DNA of 64,000 bases from Pseudobacillus lumedeiriae (GTDB lineage Bacteria; Bacillota; Bacilli; Bacillales; Domibacillaceae). Positions 7,251 through 15,860 of the stretch are shown here, in pieces. Location: the NCBI RefSeq assembly GCF_044891285.1, contig NZ_JAUIYO010000004.1, forward strand, positions 62,001-126,000, written 5' to 3'. Each line of letters starts with the position of its first letter. Positions within the stretch are counted from its first letter, which is position 1. Under the pieces are notes generated by a model, which searched no databases, had not been told where the DNA came from, and saw only the letters and a program-made list of their open reading frames with translations. Position numbers and translations under genes: made by a program.

Positions 7251-7259
7251 GCAGCCGGT

Positions 7260-8135
7260 TTAATGGCCGCCTTCCTCTTCTAGTTCACTCTCAATTGTGC
7301 TGCTGTTTTGTTCTTGATCAGATGGGCTTTCTTTTGTTTGTTCAGTAGATTCTTCTGTTGCTTTATCCGTTGATTCCTCTGTTTGATTAGTAGATTCTTC
7401 TTCTGCTGCTTTATCCGTTGATTCTTCTGTTTGTACCGGCTTCACAGACTTTTCGATTGCTGCTACCGTTTTATCAATACAATCAATCGGATTAATCGCT
7501 ACGTTATCCTTACGTACTTCAAAGTGCAGGTGGACACCCGCTTTTTCGTTAAGAAGGCTTTTGCCGGCTTTCGCAATAATCTCACCTTGAGTCACTTGAT
7601 CGCCTTCTGCTACTTGAATGTCTTTGACTGATTGATAGTTTGTCACTAATCCATTAGCATGTTCAATGACAATGACATTACCGAGCAAGGCATCATTTTC
7701 TTGCACCTTTGTTACTTTTCCGCTTAATGCTGCTGTGACGTTAAATGTTTTGCCGCCTTTTACTGCGTAATCAATACCTGTACTTGGATGATACGTATTA
7801 TTATAGACTACGAGTGCTGCTTCTTGTTGTTTTTCAGAGGCCTTTTCATCATAAAAAGTTGTCTTGATGACTGCTTCATCCTCATTTTGCATAGGTACAG
7901 CCATTTGTTCTACAGATGAATTGACTGCTTCCGCCGGCTGGTCAAACAATTCTTCATCTACTGCACCTTCTTGCGTTCCTTGTACTTGTTCTTTTTCCGA
8001 TCCTGCCATTTGGTACCAAATAATTCCTGAAATTAGAATAGCGGCACTCATTAAGTAAATAGCAGGAAATAACCAGCGGTTTTTCAACATTTTCTTCATT
8101 TTTTGAGAAGTATTGTTCTTTTCTCCCTCTCTCAT
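7260..8135 (-). CDS. spoIIQ: Forespore membrane protein SpoIIQ
   Basis: Forespore half of the SpoIIQ-SpoIIIAH channel that joins forespore and mother cell during engulfment. The product is 291 aa from ATG 8135 (MREGEKNN), preceded by GAGGTGAT, and matches the family start. A short cytoplasmic N-terminus is followed by one membrane segment (about residues 22-42) and an extracellular M23/LytM-like domain. The second metal motif HLHFEVRKD is present, but the first His of the HxGxD-type motif is Ser in PSTGID, as in B. subtilis, so it is probably not a peptidase. The C-terminus is a repetitive Glu/Ser/Thr/Gln tail (EESTDKA-type units). It is divergent from the VanZ-like gene. Confidence 0.94.
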   Translation of the reverse strand: MREGEKNNTSQKMKKMLKNRWLFPAIYLMSAAILISGIIWYQMAGSEKEQVQGTQEGAVDEELFDQPAEAVNSSVEQMAVPMQNEDEAVIKTTFYDEKASEKQQEAALVVYNNTYHPSTGIDYAVKGGKTFNVTAALSGKVTKVQENDALLGNVIVIEHANGLVTNYQSVKDIQVAEGDQVTQGEIIAKAGKSLLNEKAGVHLHFEVRKDNVAINPIDCIDKTVAAIEKSVKPVQTEESTDKAAEEESTNQTEESTDKATEESTEQTKESPSDQEQNSSTIESELEEEGGH

Positions 8136-8262
8136 GTTCATCACCTCAGCAACCAGTGTGAACACTTTTCCATGAATGTATACATCCCTTTGGAAAAATT
8201 TTTGTTTTTGCAAAAATCGTTATAAATATGCCACAAAACAGGAAAGGAGAGAGCAGGAAATC

Positions 8263-8745
8263 ATGATAAAATGGTTAAATCTTATACTTTCATTAAGGTG
8301 GTGCATTTATTTGAAAAAGTTGGCAAGAGGATTGTCCACTATTGCGCCTCTGCTGTATATGGCAGCCGTATGGATCATGTCCAGCATGCCTGCCAATGCG
8401 ATTATTGAACTCCCCCAGAGTGATGTGGATCGCTTTTTTAAGGAGTCTCTGCATTTAATTGAATTTGCCATTTTATATAGTTTAATTGTCATTGCTTTTT
8501 TAGCAAACGGCCGATTGACGAATGCCGTTCATGTAGCTGCTGCTTTAATTGCTTGTTTTTACGGGTTAATTGATGAAATTCACCAGGCGTTTGTCCCATT
8601 CCGCTCAGCCACTGTGATTGATGCGGTCAAAGATGTAACAGGTGTCCTCATCTGCTTTCTTATCGTTCAATTTACGTACTTTACACGTCCTCACAGCCCG
8701 ATCAGCCGTTTAATGTATAAATTCACCCAATGGGCAAGCTCTTAG
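8263..8745 (+). CDS. ywnJ: VanZ-like membrane protein (YwnJ-like)
   Basis: A 160-aa integral membrane protein of the VanZ-like family. It has about four hydrophobic segments and the family signatures PANAI...FKESLHLIEFAILYSL and FYGLIDEIHQAFVPFR, with the conserved Asp-Glu-His cluster in the third segment region. VanZ-like proteins have been linked to glycopeptide tolerance or envelope functions, but most have no defined role. B. subtilis ywnJ lies beside spoIIQ, which supports the symbol. The start at 8263 is chosen for its nearby purine-rich site; an upstream in-frame ATG (8176) lacks one. It is divergent from spoIIQ. Confidence 0.75.
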   Translation: MIKWLNLILSLRWCIYLKKLARGLSTIAPLLYMAAVWIMSSMPANAIIELPQSDVDRFFKESLHLIEFAILYSLIVIAFLANGRLTNAVHVAAALIACFYGLIDEIHQAFVPFRSATVIDAVKDVTGVLICFLIVQFTYFTRPHSPISRLMYKFTQWASS

Positions 8746-8830
8746 GTGAGAGGGCCGTTTTATCCCCCCTATCAACCATGTACTCTCTATTAGAAAGATA
8801 AGCATTCGGTATATATAGTATCTTGAGGGT

Positions 8831-8867
8831 GGGGCCAGACTCTTACGAGACAGCCCCCCTATTTTTT
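8831..8867. terminator. Shared terminator between ywnJ-like gene and spoIID
   Basis: GGGGC (8831-8835) and GCCCC (8853-8857) with inner CTC/GAG form a hairpin, followed by TATTTTTTT on the plus strand. It lies at the convergent ends of ywnJ and spoIID and includes the ACGAGACAGCC-type sequence seen in other terminators here. Confidence 0.65.
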
Positions 8868-9872
8868 TGCGGTTACTTTTTCTTCTATAAAGTTCTCTGC
8901 TTCTTCTATTTTCGTTTGCTGATAATAATGCGAGATGATTTGTTTATGATTCTTCCCTTCCTTAGCCATGCCATTTGCTCCGTATTGACTCATGCCTACC
9001 CCATGGCCATATCCTTTTGTCGTAATGATGACATTGCCTGATTTCAGCACCCAGCTAAAGTCTGAGGAAGCAAGGCCAAGCTTTTCACGCACTTCTCTTC
9101 CAGAAAACTCTTTGCCGCCAATTTTTACTGAAGCAATTCGTTTTCCAGGTGTCCGTGACGTAATCGTTCCGGCTTCAGTGCCATTCTTCACTGATACACC
9201 CAGCTTTCGTTCAAATTCAGTGAGCGGCATCACTTTCTTCGCACTATATTTTGGGGAAGCTTCATCCCATGGGCTCGTGACGCTCTTTAAATACGGAAGA
9301 GGCTCATTCCAATAGTCTTCCGAGTTCTCTGTGTACCCATTGCTTGTTGAGAAAAAAGAAGCGGTAATTGGTGTGCCATCATAGGTAATGATCTGCCCGG
9401 CTGTTTCTCGTACGGCTTCATCAATTTTCTTAGATTTCCAGTTAAAATCGCTGCCCCAAAGCTGCTTCAGTTCTTCCTTCGTTTTAAATACTTGATGGTT
9501 CACCGTATCAGTGACGTGCGCTCGGCCGCCGTTTACTGTTTTGCCATTCATCATTTGCTTCACGATATATGTCCTGGCAGTCAATGCTTGAGCCTTCAGC
9601 GCCTCTTTTTCAAACTCAGCCGGCATTTCTGCTGCAACGACCCCTGCGACATATTGTTCAAGCGGCAATGTATCTACTTGTTTCAAGCTGGAGCGAAATA
9701 CCGCTACTTCTACAGCAGGCTCTTGCAGGGATGACTCGTGCTCCCGCTTTTTAGGTGTGCTTGCTTTCTCCTCTTCTTCTGATGAAAAAAGCAGAACTAA
9801 CAGTGAAGGAAGAACGACGGCGATGACGGTGAGTGCAGCAAGGAGAACTGAGATTGTGTGTCTTTTTTTCAT
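8859..9872 (-). CDS. spoIID: Stage II sporulation protein D (SpoIID)
   Basis: Mother-cell peptidoglycan lytic transglycosylase of the DMP engulfment complex. The 337-aa product has a membrane segment near the N-terminus (about residues 8-30). It then has the SpoIID/LytB domain with EMPAEFEKEALKAQALTARTY, SFFSTSNGYTENSEDYW and the C-terminal GYGHGVGMSQYGANGMA. The start is ATG 9872, or GTG 9875 one codon earlier; GGAGG lies 7-10 nt upstream, so either is possible. A sigma-E-like promoter lies about 110 bp upstream. It is downstream of murAA on the same strand, but a terminator separates them. Confidence 0.95.
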   Translation of the reverse strand: MKKRHTISVLLAALTVIAVVLPSLLVLLFSSEEEEKASTPKKREHESSLQEPAVEVAVFRSSLKQVDTLPLEQYVAGVVAAEMPAEFEKEALKAQALTARTYIVKQMMNGKTVNGGRAHVTDTVNHQVFKTKEELKQLWGSDFNWKSKKIDEAVRETAGQIITYDGTPITASFFSTSNGYTENSEDYWNEPLPYLKSVTSPWDEASPKYSAKKVMPLTEFERKLGVSVKNGTEAGTITSRTPGKRIASVKIGGKEFSGREVREKLGLASSDFSWVLKSGNVIITTKGYGHGVGMSQYGANGMAKEGKNHKQIISHYYQQTKIEEAENFIEEKVTAKK

Positions 9873-9981
9873 CACAAAGAGGCCTCCATTCATAGTATTG
9901 AGCCGATAGTCCGTACTCACTTCTAAGAATATGGCGCCGGGCGTATGGATATGCCACTTTTCCTCAACCCATAAATTCCCA

Positions 9982-10010
9982 AAATATACTAATTTAAGAA
10001 AATAATACTC
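9982..10010 (-). promoter_or_regulatory. Sigma-E-like promoter of spoIID
   Basis: On the minus strand GAGTATT (10010-10004), a 14-bp spacer, and GTATATTT (9989-9982) approximate the sigma-E pattern of an ATATT-type -35 and CATA-type -10 at 14-bp spacing. spoIID is a sigma-E gene in B. subtilis. The match is partial. Confidence 0.4.
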
Positions 10011-10084
10011 ATGTATTGTTTAGGTGTTTTGTTTGCGATTATGCAGCATTGTCCGGTGCTCCAGCCGCTTTGTTCGATCCAAAA

Positions 10085-10130
10085 AGGAGCTGCCCAAAAG
10101 CCGATGATTTTCGACTTTTAGACAGCTCCT
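10085..10130 (-). terminator. Terminator of murAA
   Basis: AGGAGCTG (10085-10092) pairs with CAGCTCCT (10123-10130), extended by AAAAG/CTTTT inside. A U-run follows on the minus strand. It lies directly after the murAA stop. Confidence 0.85.
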
Positions 10131-10139
10131 CTTCTATTT

Positions 10140-11453
10140 TTAAGCGTTAATGTCAGTAATGATTGGTTTAGACGGGTCTTCGGAAGTTGTTTCTTCTTTC
10201 ACACGGACAATGTCGGCTCCAAGAGCAGCCAGTTTGCCATGAAAGTTCACATATCCACGATCAAGATGTTTCAGCTCTGTTACACGTGTATAGCCTTCTC
10301 CAACTAAACCAGCTACGATTAAGGCAGCAGCTGCACGCAAGTCTGTCGCAGCCACTTCAGCTCCTTGAATATCTGCAGGTCCGTTAATAATGACCGAACG
10401 GCCTTCTATTTTAACATTTGCATTCATGCGGCGAAACTCTTCTACATGCATAAAGCGATTCTCAAAAACAGTTTCAGTAATCATGCTTGTGCCTTGGGCT
10501 TTTAATAGAAGAGCCATCATCTGTGACTGCATGTCTGTCGGAAATCCCGGATGAGGCATTGTTTTAATATCAACTGCTTTTAATTGTTCCGGACCGATGA
10601 CACGTAAGCCGTCCTCTTCTTCTGCCACTTGCACGCCCATTTCTTTCAACTTGGCAATTAAAGAAGACATATGTTCAGGAACAGCTCCTTGAACGAGTAC
10701 ATTGCCTCCCGTAATCGCAGCAGCAGTCATGAATGTTCCAGCTTCAATACGGTCAGGAATAATAGTATGATCCGCTCCGTGAAGCTCTTCCACACCTTCA
10801 ATTCGAATCGTTTCTGTGCCGGCACCGACTACTTTGCCGCCCATTGCATTCAATAGATTCGCAAGATCAACAATTTCTGGCTCTTTCGCTACATTTTCAA
10901 GAACCGTCGTACCTTCAGCTAAAGCGGCAGCCATCATAATATTTTCTGTTGCACCTACACTTGGAAAATCAAGATAAATTTTTGCACCTTTTAGCCGCTT
11001 CGTCACTTCTGCTTCAATAAATCCATTTTCTACTCGTACGACTGCTCCCATTGCTTCGAATCCTTTTAAGTGCTGATCAATCGGGCGGGAACCAATGGCG
11101 CATCCGCCTGGCAGTGCCACTCTTGCTTTTCCTGTACGGGCAAGCAATGAGCCCATCACAAGAACAGACGCCCTCATTTTGCGCACGTATTCAAATGGTG
11201 CTTCTACGAATAGCTCTTCAGATGCGTCTACCGTTACTGTATTATTTTCAAAATGTACTTGGCAATTTAAATGGCGAAGTACTTCATTTATTGTATATAC
11301 ATCAGAGAGAGTCGGTACATCCCGAATCACGCTCTTTCCTTTGCTAGCCAATAATGTAGCGGCGATTACCGGCAGAACTGAGTTTTTTGCACCTTCTACT
11401 TTCACAGTTCCGCTTAATTTATTACCGCCGCGGACGATAATTTTTTCCAACAT
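10140..11453 (-). CDS. murAA: UDP-N-acetylglucosamine 1-carboxyvinyltransferase MurAA
   Basis: First committed step of peptidoglycan synthesis: transfer of enolpyruvate from PEP to UDP-GlcNAc. The product is 437 aa from ATG 11453 after GGAGGGG. It contains the substrate-binding Lys-Asn pair in VEGAKNSVLP (about residues 20-29) and the catalytic/fosfomycin-reactive Cys118 in LPGGCAIGSRPIDQHLKGF. It lies between spoIID and ywmB, the usual place of the essential murAA copy. A second paralogue, murAB, is at 37467-38753. Confidence 0.95.
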   Translation of the reverse strand: MLEKIIVRGGNKLSGTVKVEGAKNSVLPVIAATLLASKGKSVIRDVPTLSDVYTINEVLRHLNCQVHFENNTVTVDASEELFVEAPFEYVRKMRASVLVMGSLLARTGKARVALPGGCAIGSRPIDQHLKGFEAMGAVVRVENGFIEAEVTKRLKGAKIYLDFPSVGATENIMMAAALAEGTTVLENVAKEPEIVDLANLLNAMGGKVVGAGTETIRIEGVEELHGADHTIIPDRIEAGTFMTAAAITGGNVLVQGAVPEHMSSLIAKLKEMGVQVAEEEDGLRVIGPEQLKAVDIKTMPHPGFPTDMQSQMMALLLKAQGTSMITETVFENRFMHVEEFRRMNANVKIEGRSVIINGPADIQGAEVAATDLRAAAALIVAGLVGEGYTRVTELKHLDRGYVNFHGKLAALGADIVRVKEETTSEDPSKPIITDINA

Positions 11454-11479
11454 TTTCCCCTCCGCGTCCAATTTATATA

Positions 11480-12202
11480 TTAATATTCAATCGTAATGAG
11501 AGGCGTGCCTATTACAAAGTTTGTCCCCTCGCCTCTTTGGTCTTTTCTTAATCCAACTTGCACATTCATTTCATGATCTGGCAGCGAAAGACTGCTTATA
11601 AAGTGTGTTGAATAAGCAGATAGAGAATAAAAGTTTTTTTCAAAAACGGCTTCTTTTTTTTCAGCTTCCCAGCTCGATAGTAATTTAGAAAGTTGATTTG
11701 GCAAAACTTCTTCAAGTTTATCATCAAACTTCCCTTTGATACAAGTGAAAATCTGTGGTGTACTGTGGAAAATTTGTGAATATGTAGGCTTAAGCTCTTG
11801 CGCCAGAAATGTTCTCATTTCCTCTTCATCAGCTGCCGTAACGGAATAAAGCACATAAACAACACCCCCGTCTGTATCGGAAGAAACGACCTGGACTTTC
11901 TGATGCACGGTTCCTTTTGTTCGTGCAGCAGTAAATTGAACATTCTCGTCCCGATTGGCTGATCCGATCTTCCATCCAGTTAAGTTTGTTTGGAGTCTGC
12001 GCACCGCATCATCCGGCTTTTCTTCTGTCAAACGTTCTCGAGTATGTAAAGCCCATTCTTCAATTAATCCATCCACACTTTTTACACTATCAGTCAAAAG
12101 CAGCAATGGGCTGCTTTCATCGCTTGCATTTGTGTTATTCCCTAATACAAATATCATCAAACAACCTAGTAATATATAATGGATATTTTTTGCTAGATTC
12201 AT
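11480..12202 (-). CDS. ywmB: YwmB-family secreted protein (TATA-box-binding-like fold)
   Basis: A 240-aa protein of the YwmB family (DUF1779, PF08680), whose fold resembles TATA-binding protein but whose role is unknown. It has an N-terminal hydrophobic signal segment (residues about 8-26, IHYILLGCLMIFVLG), so it is probably exported. The mature part contains the family blocks LTGWKIGSANRDENVQFTA and YVLYSVTAADEEEMRTFLAQ. The start at 12202 has GGGAG 9 nt upstream. It is 26 bp upstream of murAA, the conserved arrangement, and probably co-transcribed with it. Confidence 0.85.
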   Translation of the reverse strand: MNLAKNIHYILLGCLMIFVLGNNTNASDESSPLLLLTDSVKSVDGLIEEWALHTRERLTEEKPDDAVRRLQTNLTGWKIGSANRDENVQFTAARTKGTVHQKVQVVSSDTDGGVVYVLYSVTAADEEEMRTFLAQELKPTYSQIFHSTPQIFTCIKGKFDDKLEEVLPNQLSKLLSSWEAEKKEAVFEKNFYSLSAYSTHFISSLSLPDHEMNVQVGLRKDQRGEGTNFVIGTPLITIEY

Positions 12203-12263
12203 TGATATCATCTCCCTTATCATCAGTGTGACCTAATGAAAGAAAGATAAACAGGGAAAAACA

Positions 12264-12285
12264 CGACAAATCACATGCTTTGTCG
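12264..12285 (-). terminator. Terminator candidate after ywzB
   Basis: CGACAAA (12264-12270) pairs with TTTGTCG (12279-12285). On the minus strand it is followed by TGTTTTT. It could end the transcript from ywzB before ywmB. Confidence 0.45.
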
Positions 12286-12415
12286 ACAGTGTTGGAATTG
12301 TTCAACTATTCACTTTTTATTGCATAGTAATGTGAGGTATTTAAATACTCCCTAAAGAAATGATATACAAAATAGAAAAAAATACAAGCGTGTAAGAAGA
12401 ACTATTTTAAAATTT

Positions 12416-12652
12416 TTATTGGAATAATAGTGGCAATTGGCGGGACCACATGAAGTAATCAAGGAAGAAGTTGCTGACGGCAGAACCGATCGCAATCGAT
12501 AACAATATAAATAATAAACGCGCCTGAACAACATGATTTGCTTTCAACATCTGATCTAAGCGAATAGATTGTAATGCCCAAAATGATAAACCGATAAAAA
12601 CGAGATGTGACAAGATACTGAACAATGCATCCTGCCCGAAGTTTGCCATCAT
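12416..12652 (-). CDS. ywzB: YwzB-family membrane protein (DUF1146)
   Basis: A 78-aa membrane protein with two hydrophobic segments (about residues 9-29 and 44-66) linked by a short charged loop. The sequence LFSILSHLVFIGLSFWALQ with RLDQMLK is typical of the YwzB/DUF1146 family, found downstream of the atp operon in Bacillus. AAGGAGG precedes the first ATG by 7 nt. The function is unknown. Degenerate repeats separate it from atpC. Confidence 0.85.
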   Translation of the reverse strand: MMANFGQDALFSILSHLVFIGLSFWALQSIRLDQMLKANHVVQARLLFILLSIAIGSAVSNFFLDYFMWSRQLPLLFQ

Positions 12653-12671
12653 GAATATCCCTCCTTATATT

Positions 12672-12862
12672 TAAAGAAAAGCTCCAGTACCTTTGCTGAT
12701 CGGCGGCAAGCACAAGACCAGTCTCATGGAAAGATGTTCTTTGCCTTTCTAGGAGACTAGGCTTGTGACCTGATAAACGCTGCAGCTAGACATTTAAGAA
12801 AAGCTGCAGCGCCTTGCTGACGCACGACATTTATTTAAGCAGATGACCTAGTCCTATGTCAC
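12672..12862. repeat. Degenerate family A hairpin repeats between atpC and ywzB
   Basis: Contains GAAAAGCTCCAG...CTTGTGACCT...GCTGCAGCTAGAC and then AGAAAAGCTGCAGCGCCTTGCTG. These fragments match the family A repeats at 39548-39695 and 52484-52615 but are decayed. They fill most of the gap after the ATP synthase operon. Confidence 0.5.
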
Positions 12863-12896
12863 TAGACTAGGGGAAGTCATACAAACGTATGATTTG

Positions 12897-12926
12897 AAAA
12901 AAACCTCCCGTTTCCGGAAGGTTTTT
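12897..12926 (-). terminator. Terminator of the atp operon
   Basis: AAAACCTCCCG (12900-12910) pairs with CGGAAGGTTTT (12915-12925) around a 4-nt loop; seven U follow on the minus strand. It lies just after the atpC stop codon. Confidence 0.9.
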
Positions 12927-12930
12927 ATTC

Positions 12931-13341
12931 TTATTGCACGTTGCCTTCATAAACGTCAATACGGTTAACTGCCCGTCTTAATGCTAATTCAGCACGTTTA
13001 AAATCAATGTTATCTTGTTTGCTGTTCAGCAGGCTTTCAGCTCTTTGCTTTGCTTCTTTTGCCCGTGCAATATCGATATTTTTCGCTGTTTCAGCCGCTT
13101 GTGCTAATATCGTCACCTGATCTGGACGGACTTCTAAAAATCCGCCGCTGATCGCGACCAAATCAGGTTTTCCAGCGCCTTTGCTTAAGCGGACAGCGCC
13201 AACTTGTAAAGGAGCGACCATCGGAATATGTCCCGGCAAAATACCGAGCTCACCGCTCTGAGCTTTGGCACTGACCATTTCAACTTCCGATTCGTACGCC
13301 GGGCCATCAGGAGTGACGATACTGACTTTAACTGTCTTCAT
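12931..13341 (-). CDS. atpC: ATP synthase epsilon subunit
   Basis: Central-stalk epsilon subunit of F1; it couples rotation to catalysis and can inhibit hydrolysis. The 136-aa product has the N-terminal beta-sandwich (VSIVTPDGPAYESEVEMVSAKAQSGELGILPGHIPMVAPL, here given as residues about 5-46) and the C-terminal two-helix domain from about residue 90. AGGGGG precedes the ATG. It is the last gene of the operon, 22 bp after atpD, with a terminator behind it. Confidence 0.97.
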   Translation of the reverse strand: MKTVKVSIVTPDGPAYESEVEMVSAKAQSGELGILPGHIPMVAPLQVGAVRLSKGAGKPDLVAISGGFLEVRPDQVTILAQAAETAKNIDIARAKEAKQRAESLLNSKQDNIDFKRAELALRRAVNRIDVYEGNVQ

Positions 13342-13363
13342 AACTTAACCCCCTGGTCCCTTA

Positions 13364-14782
13364 TTATACCTCTACGCCCATTTCTTTCGCTTTCTCTACA
13401 ACCTCTTCAATGCCGCCAACTAAGCGGAATGCATCTTCTGGAAGGCTGTCATATTTACCATCAAGAATCTCTCTAAATCCACTAACAGTTTCTTTAACAG
13501 GTACGTATGAACCTGGTTGTCCAGTGAACTGTTCCGCAACGTGGAAGTTTTGTGATAAGAAGAATTGAATGCGGCGTGCACGTGCTACAGTCAATTTATC
13601 TTCTTCTGAAAGCTCATCCATACCAAGGATAGCGATAATATCTTGAAGCTCTCTATAACGCTGCAATGTTTGCTGCACTTGACGAGCTACTGCGTAATGC
13701 TCTTCTCCAACAATCTCAGGAGATAACGCACGAGATGTAGAAGCAAGAGGATCTACCGCAGGGTAAATACCCATTTCGGAAAGTTTACGCTCAAGGTTTG
13801 TCGTTGCATCTAAGTGAGCGAATGTTGTTGCCGGTGCCGGATCTGTATAGTCATCGGCCGGTACGTAAATCGCTTGGATTGATGTAACAGAACCTACGCT
13901 TGTAGACGTAATACGTTCTTGTAATTGACCCATTTCTGTCGCAAGTGTTGGCTGGTAACCAACGGCAGAAGGCATACGGCCTAATAGGGCAGATACCTCA
14001 GAACCTGCTTGCGTAAAACGGAAAATGTTGTCGATAAAGAAGAGAACGTCCTGACCTTGTTCATCACGGAAATATTCCGCCATTGTCAAACCTGTTAAAG
14101 CGACACGCATACGCGCACCAGGAGGCTCGTTCATTTGTCCGAAGACCATGGCTGTTTTGCTGATAACACCTGAATCGCTCATTTCATGGTAAAGGTCATT
14201 TCCTTCACGAGTACGCTCACCTACGCCCGCGAATACAGAAATACCGCCGTGTTCTTGGGCGATGTTGTTGATCAATTCTTGGATAAGAACGGTTTTACCT
14301 ACACCCGCACCACCGAAAAGACCGATTTTACCACCTTTAATGTATGGTGCAAGCAAGTCAACGACTTTGATTCCTGTTTCAAGGATTTCAACCTCAGTAG
14401 AAAGTTGTTCAAAAGTAGGTGCCTGGCGATGAATCGCATGGCGCTCCGCTTGTGCTGGGATATCTTCATTCAAGTCGATTGTTTCACCAAGTACGTTAAA
14501 TACACGTCCAAGCGTCGCATCTCCTACTGGTACAGAGATTGGCTGACCCATGTCTATTACTTCTGTGTTACGCTGCAAGCCGTCCGTTGATGCCATAGCG
14601 ATTGTCCGTACCGTATCATCACCTAAGTGAATCGCTACTTCCAATGTCAGTTCAACAGCGTCTTTATCAGCTTGTGCACCGATTTGCACTTTTAGCGCGT
14701 TGTAGATCTCAGGAAGTTGGCCGCTTTCGAACTTGACGTCAACAACCGGACCCATAACTTGAAGAACGCGTCCTTTGTTCAT
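13364..14782 (-). CDS. atpD: ATP synthase beta subunit
   Basis: Catalytic F1 subunit. The product is 472 aa from ATG 14782 (MNKGRVLQVMGPVVDVKF), with GGAGGG 6 nt before it; an upstream in-frame TTG/ATG region is not needed. It has the Walker A motif GGAGVGKTVL, the DELSEEDK motif and the signature PAVDPLASTS. It is separated from atpG by an unusual 176-bp gap filled by a family A hairpin repeat. Confidence 0.98.
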   Translation of the reverse strand: MNKGRVLQVMGPVVDVKFESGQLPEIYNALKVQIGAQADKDAVELTLEVAIHLGDDTVRTIAMASTDGLQRNTEVIDMGQPISVPVGDATLGRVFNVLGETIDLNEDIPAQAERHAIHRQAPTFEQLSTEVEILETGIKVVDLLAPYIKGGKIGLFGGAGVGKTVLIQELINNIAQEHGGISVFAGVGERTREGNDLYHEMSDSGVISKTAMVFGQMNEPPGARMRVALTGLTMAEYFRDEQGQDVLFFIDNIFRFTQAGSEVSALLGRMPSAVGYQPTLATEMGQLQERITSTSVGSVTSIQAIYVPADDYTDPAPATTFAHLDATTNLERKLSEMGIYPAVDPLASTSRALSPEIVGEEHYAVARQVQQTLQRYRELQDIIAILGMDELSEEDKLTVARARRIQFFLSQNFHVAEQFTGQPGSYVPVKETVSGFREILDGKYDSLPEDAFRLVGGIEEVVEKAKEMGVEV

Positions 14783-14841
14783 CTCTTTCCCTCCTATCGT
14801 AATCGTTCCATCTATCATGTTGTTAGTGTGTATGTTTAATG

Positions 14842-14960
14842 TCTAGCGCCAGCGCCTTGCTCCTTGGGTCAAATAACCTTCGCTCAATGAAGTCAAAGGA
14901 CGACTTCTTTGAGCAAAGAACATTTGCTTGTCGGAGCAGAACAGGCGCTTCCGCTTTTCT
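14842..14960 (+). repeat. Family A1 hairpin repeat inside the atp operon
   Basis: A 119-bp element with the family core CTTGCTCC-GGGTCAAATAACCTTC and end GGAGCA-AACAGGCGCTTCCGCTTTTCT. The arms GCGCCTTGCTCC and GGAGCAGAACAGGCGC pair, and GAAGTC/GACTTC pairs inside. It lies between atpG and atpD, and its right end supplies part of the atpG stop codon. Confidence 0.85.
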
Positions 14961-15816
14961 ATTCTAACGCCGCTACTCCGCCGACAATCTCCGTGATTTC
15001 TTGTGTGATTGCTGCTTGGCGTGCACGGTTGTATTGTAATGTTAATGTATCGATTAGTTCTTTCGCGTTGTCTGTTGCACTTCTCATGGCAGACATCCGT
15101 GCGGCGTGTTCACTAGCTTTGCCGTCAAGGAGTGCTCCATAGATTAGGCTTTCTGCGTATTGTGGAAGAAGAACTTCCATAATCTCTTCAGGTGCCGGCT
15201 CAAATTCATAAGAAGTGAGCTTGCTGGACGAAGCGATGTCTGTTAATGGCAGCACTTTCTTTTCTGTGACATCCTGTTGGATCGCACTGACAAAGTGGTT
15301 GTAGTACATATAAAGTTCATCGTACATTCCTTCTGCGAAGGCGTTAACCGCTTTGCTGGCGATATCTTTAATGTCAGAAAAAGCTGGCTGATCAGGCAAG
15401 CCTGTAATGTCCAGTGCGACATTCATTCCACGATTGCGGAAGAAGTCGCGGCCCATCCGTCCAATAGCAATAATTACGTATTCATCTTTGGACGTATGCC
15501 GTTCTTTAATTTTGTTGCTGACAAGGCGAAGAATGCTGCTATTGTAAGCTCCCGCCAAACCGCGGTCTGAGGTAATGACCAAATACCCGGTTTTTTTAAC
15601 GGGGCGGGAGACTAGCATCGGATGTGTTACATCTTTGCTGCCAAGAGCAATGGATGCGACCACTTCCTGAATTTTTTCCATGTAAGGAACGAATGCTTTC
15701 GCATTTGTTTCGGCACGGTTTAATTTAGAAGCGGAAACCATCTCCATCGCTTTTGTGATCTGGCTCGTCTTTTTAGTAGAAGTAATCCGAGTCTTTATGT
15801 CGCGTAACGATGCCAC
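14959..15816 (-). CDS. atpG: ATP synthase gamma subunit
   Basis: Rotating central-stalk subunit of F1. The 285-aa product begins with GTG (ASLRDIKTRITSTKKTSQIT) and ends with QYNRARQAAITQEITEIVGGVAA, the paired N- and C-terminal helices that form the rotor shaft. GGGTGG precedes the start. Its TAG stop lies at the junction with the family A1 repeat (TAGAAAAGCGG on the minus strand). A hairpin separates it from atpA. Confidence 0.97.
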   Translation of the reverse strand: MASLRDIKTRITSTKKTSQITKAMEMVSASKLNRAETNAKAFVPYMEKIQEVVASIALGSKDVTHPMLVSRPVKKTGYLVITSDRGLAGAYNSSILRLVSNKIKERHTSKDEYVIIAIGRMGRDFFRNRGMNVALDITGLPDQPAFSDIKDIASKAVNAFAEGMYDELYMYYNHFVSAIQQDVTEKKVLPLTDIASSSKLTSYEFEPAPEEIMEVLLPQYAESLIYGALLDGKASEHAARMSAMRSATDNAKELIDTLTLQYNRARQAAITQEITEIVGGVAALE

Positions 15817-15860
15817 TGGTTCTCACCACCCTTTTTATGTTAGAAGTTGACTTAGAAAGA

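Larger units (their letters stand above)
6724..7259. other. spoIIID/spoIIQ intergenic region
   Basis: 536 bp. It contains, from right to left on the minus strand, a long family B repeat (7142-7250), the spoIIQ terminator (7088-7113), a weak 45-codon frame (6927-7064) and the spoIIID upstream region. No clear promoter match was found. Confidence 0.7.
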
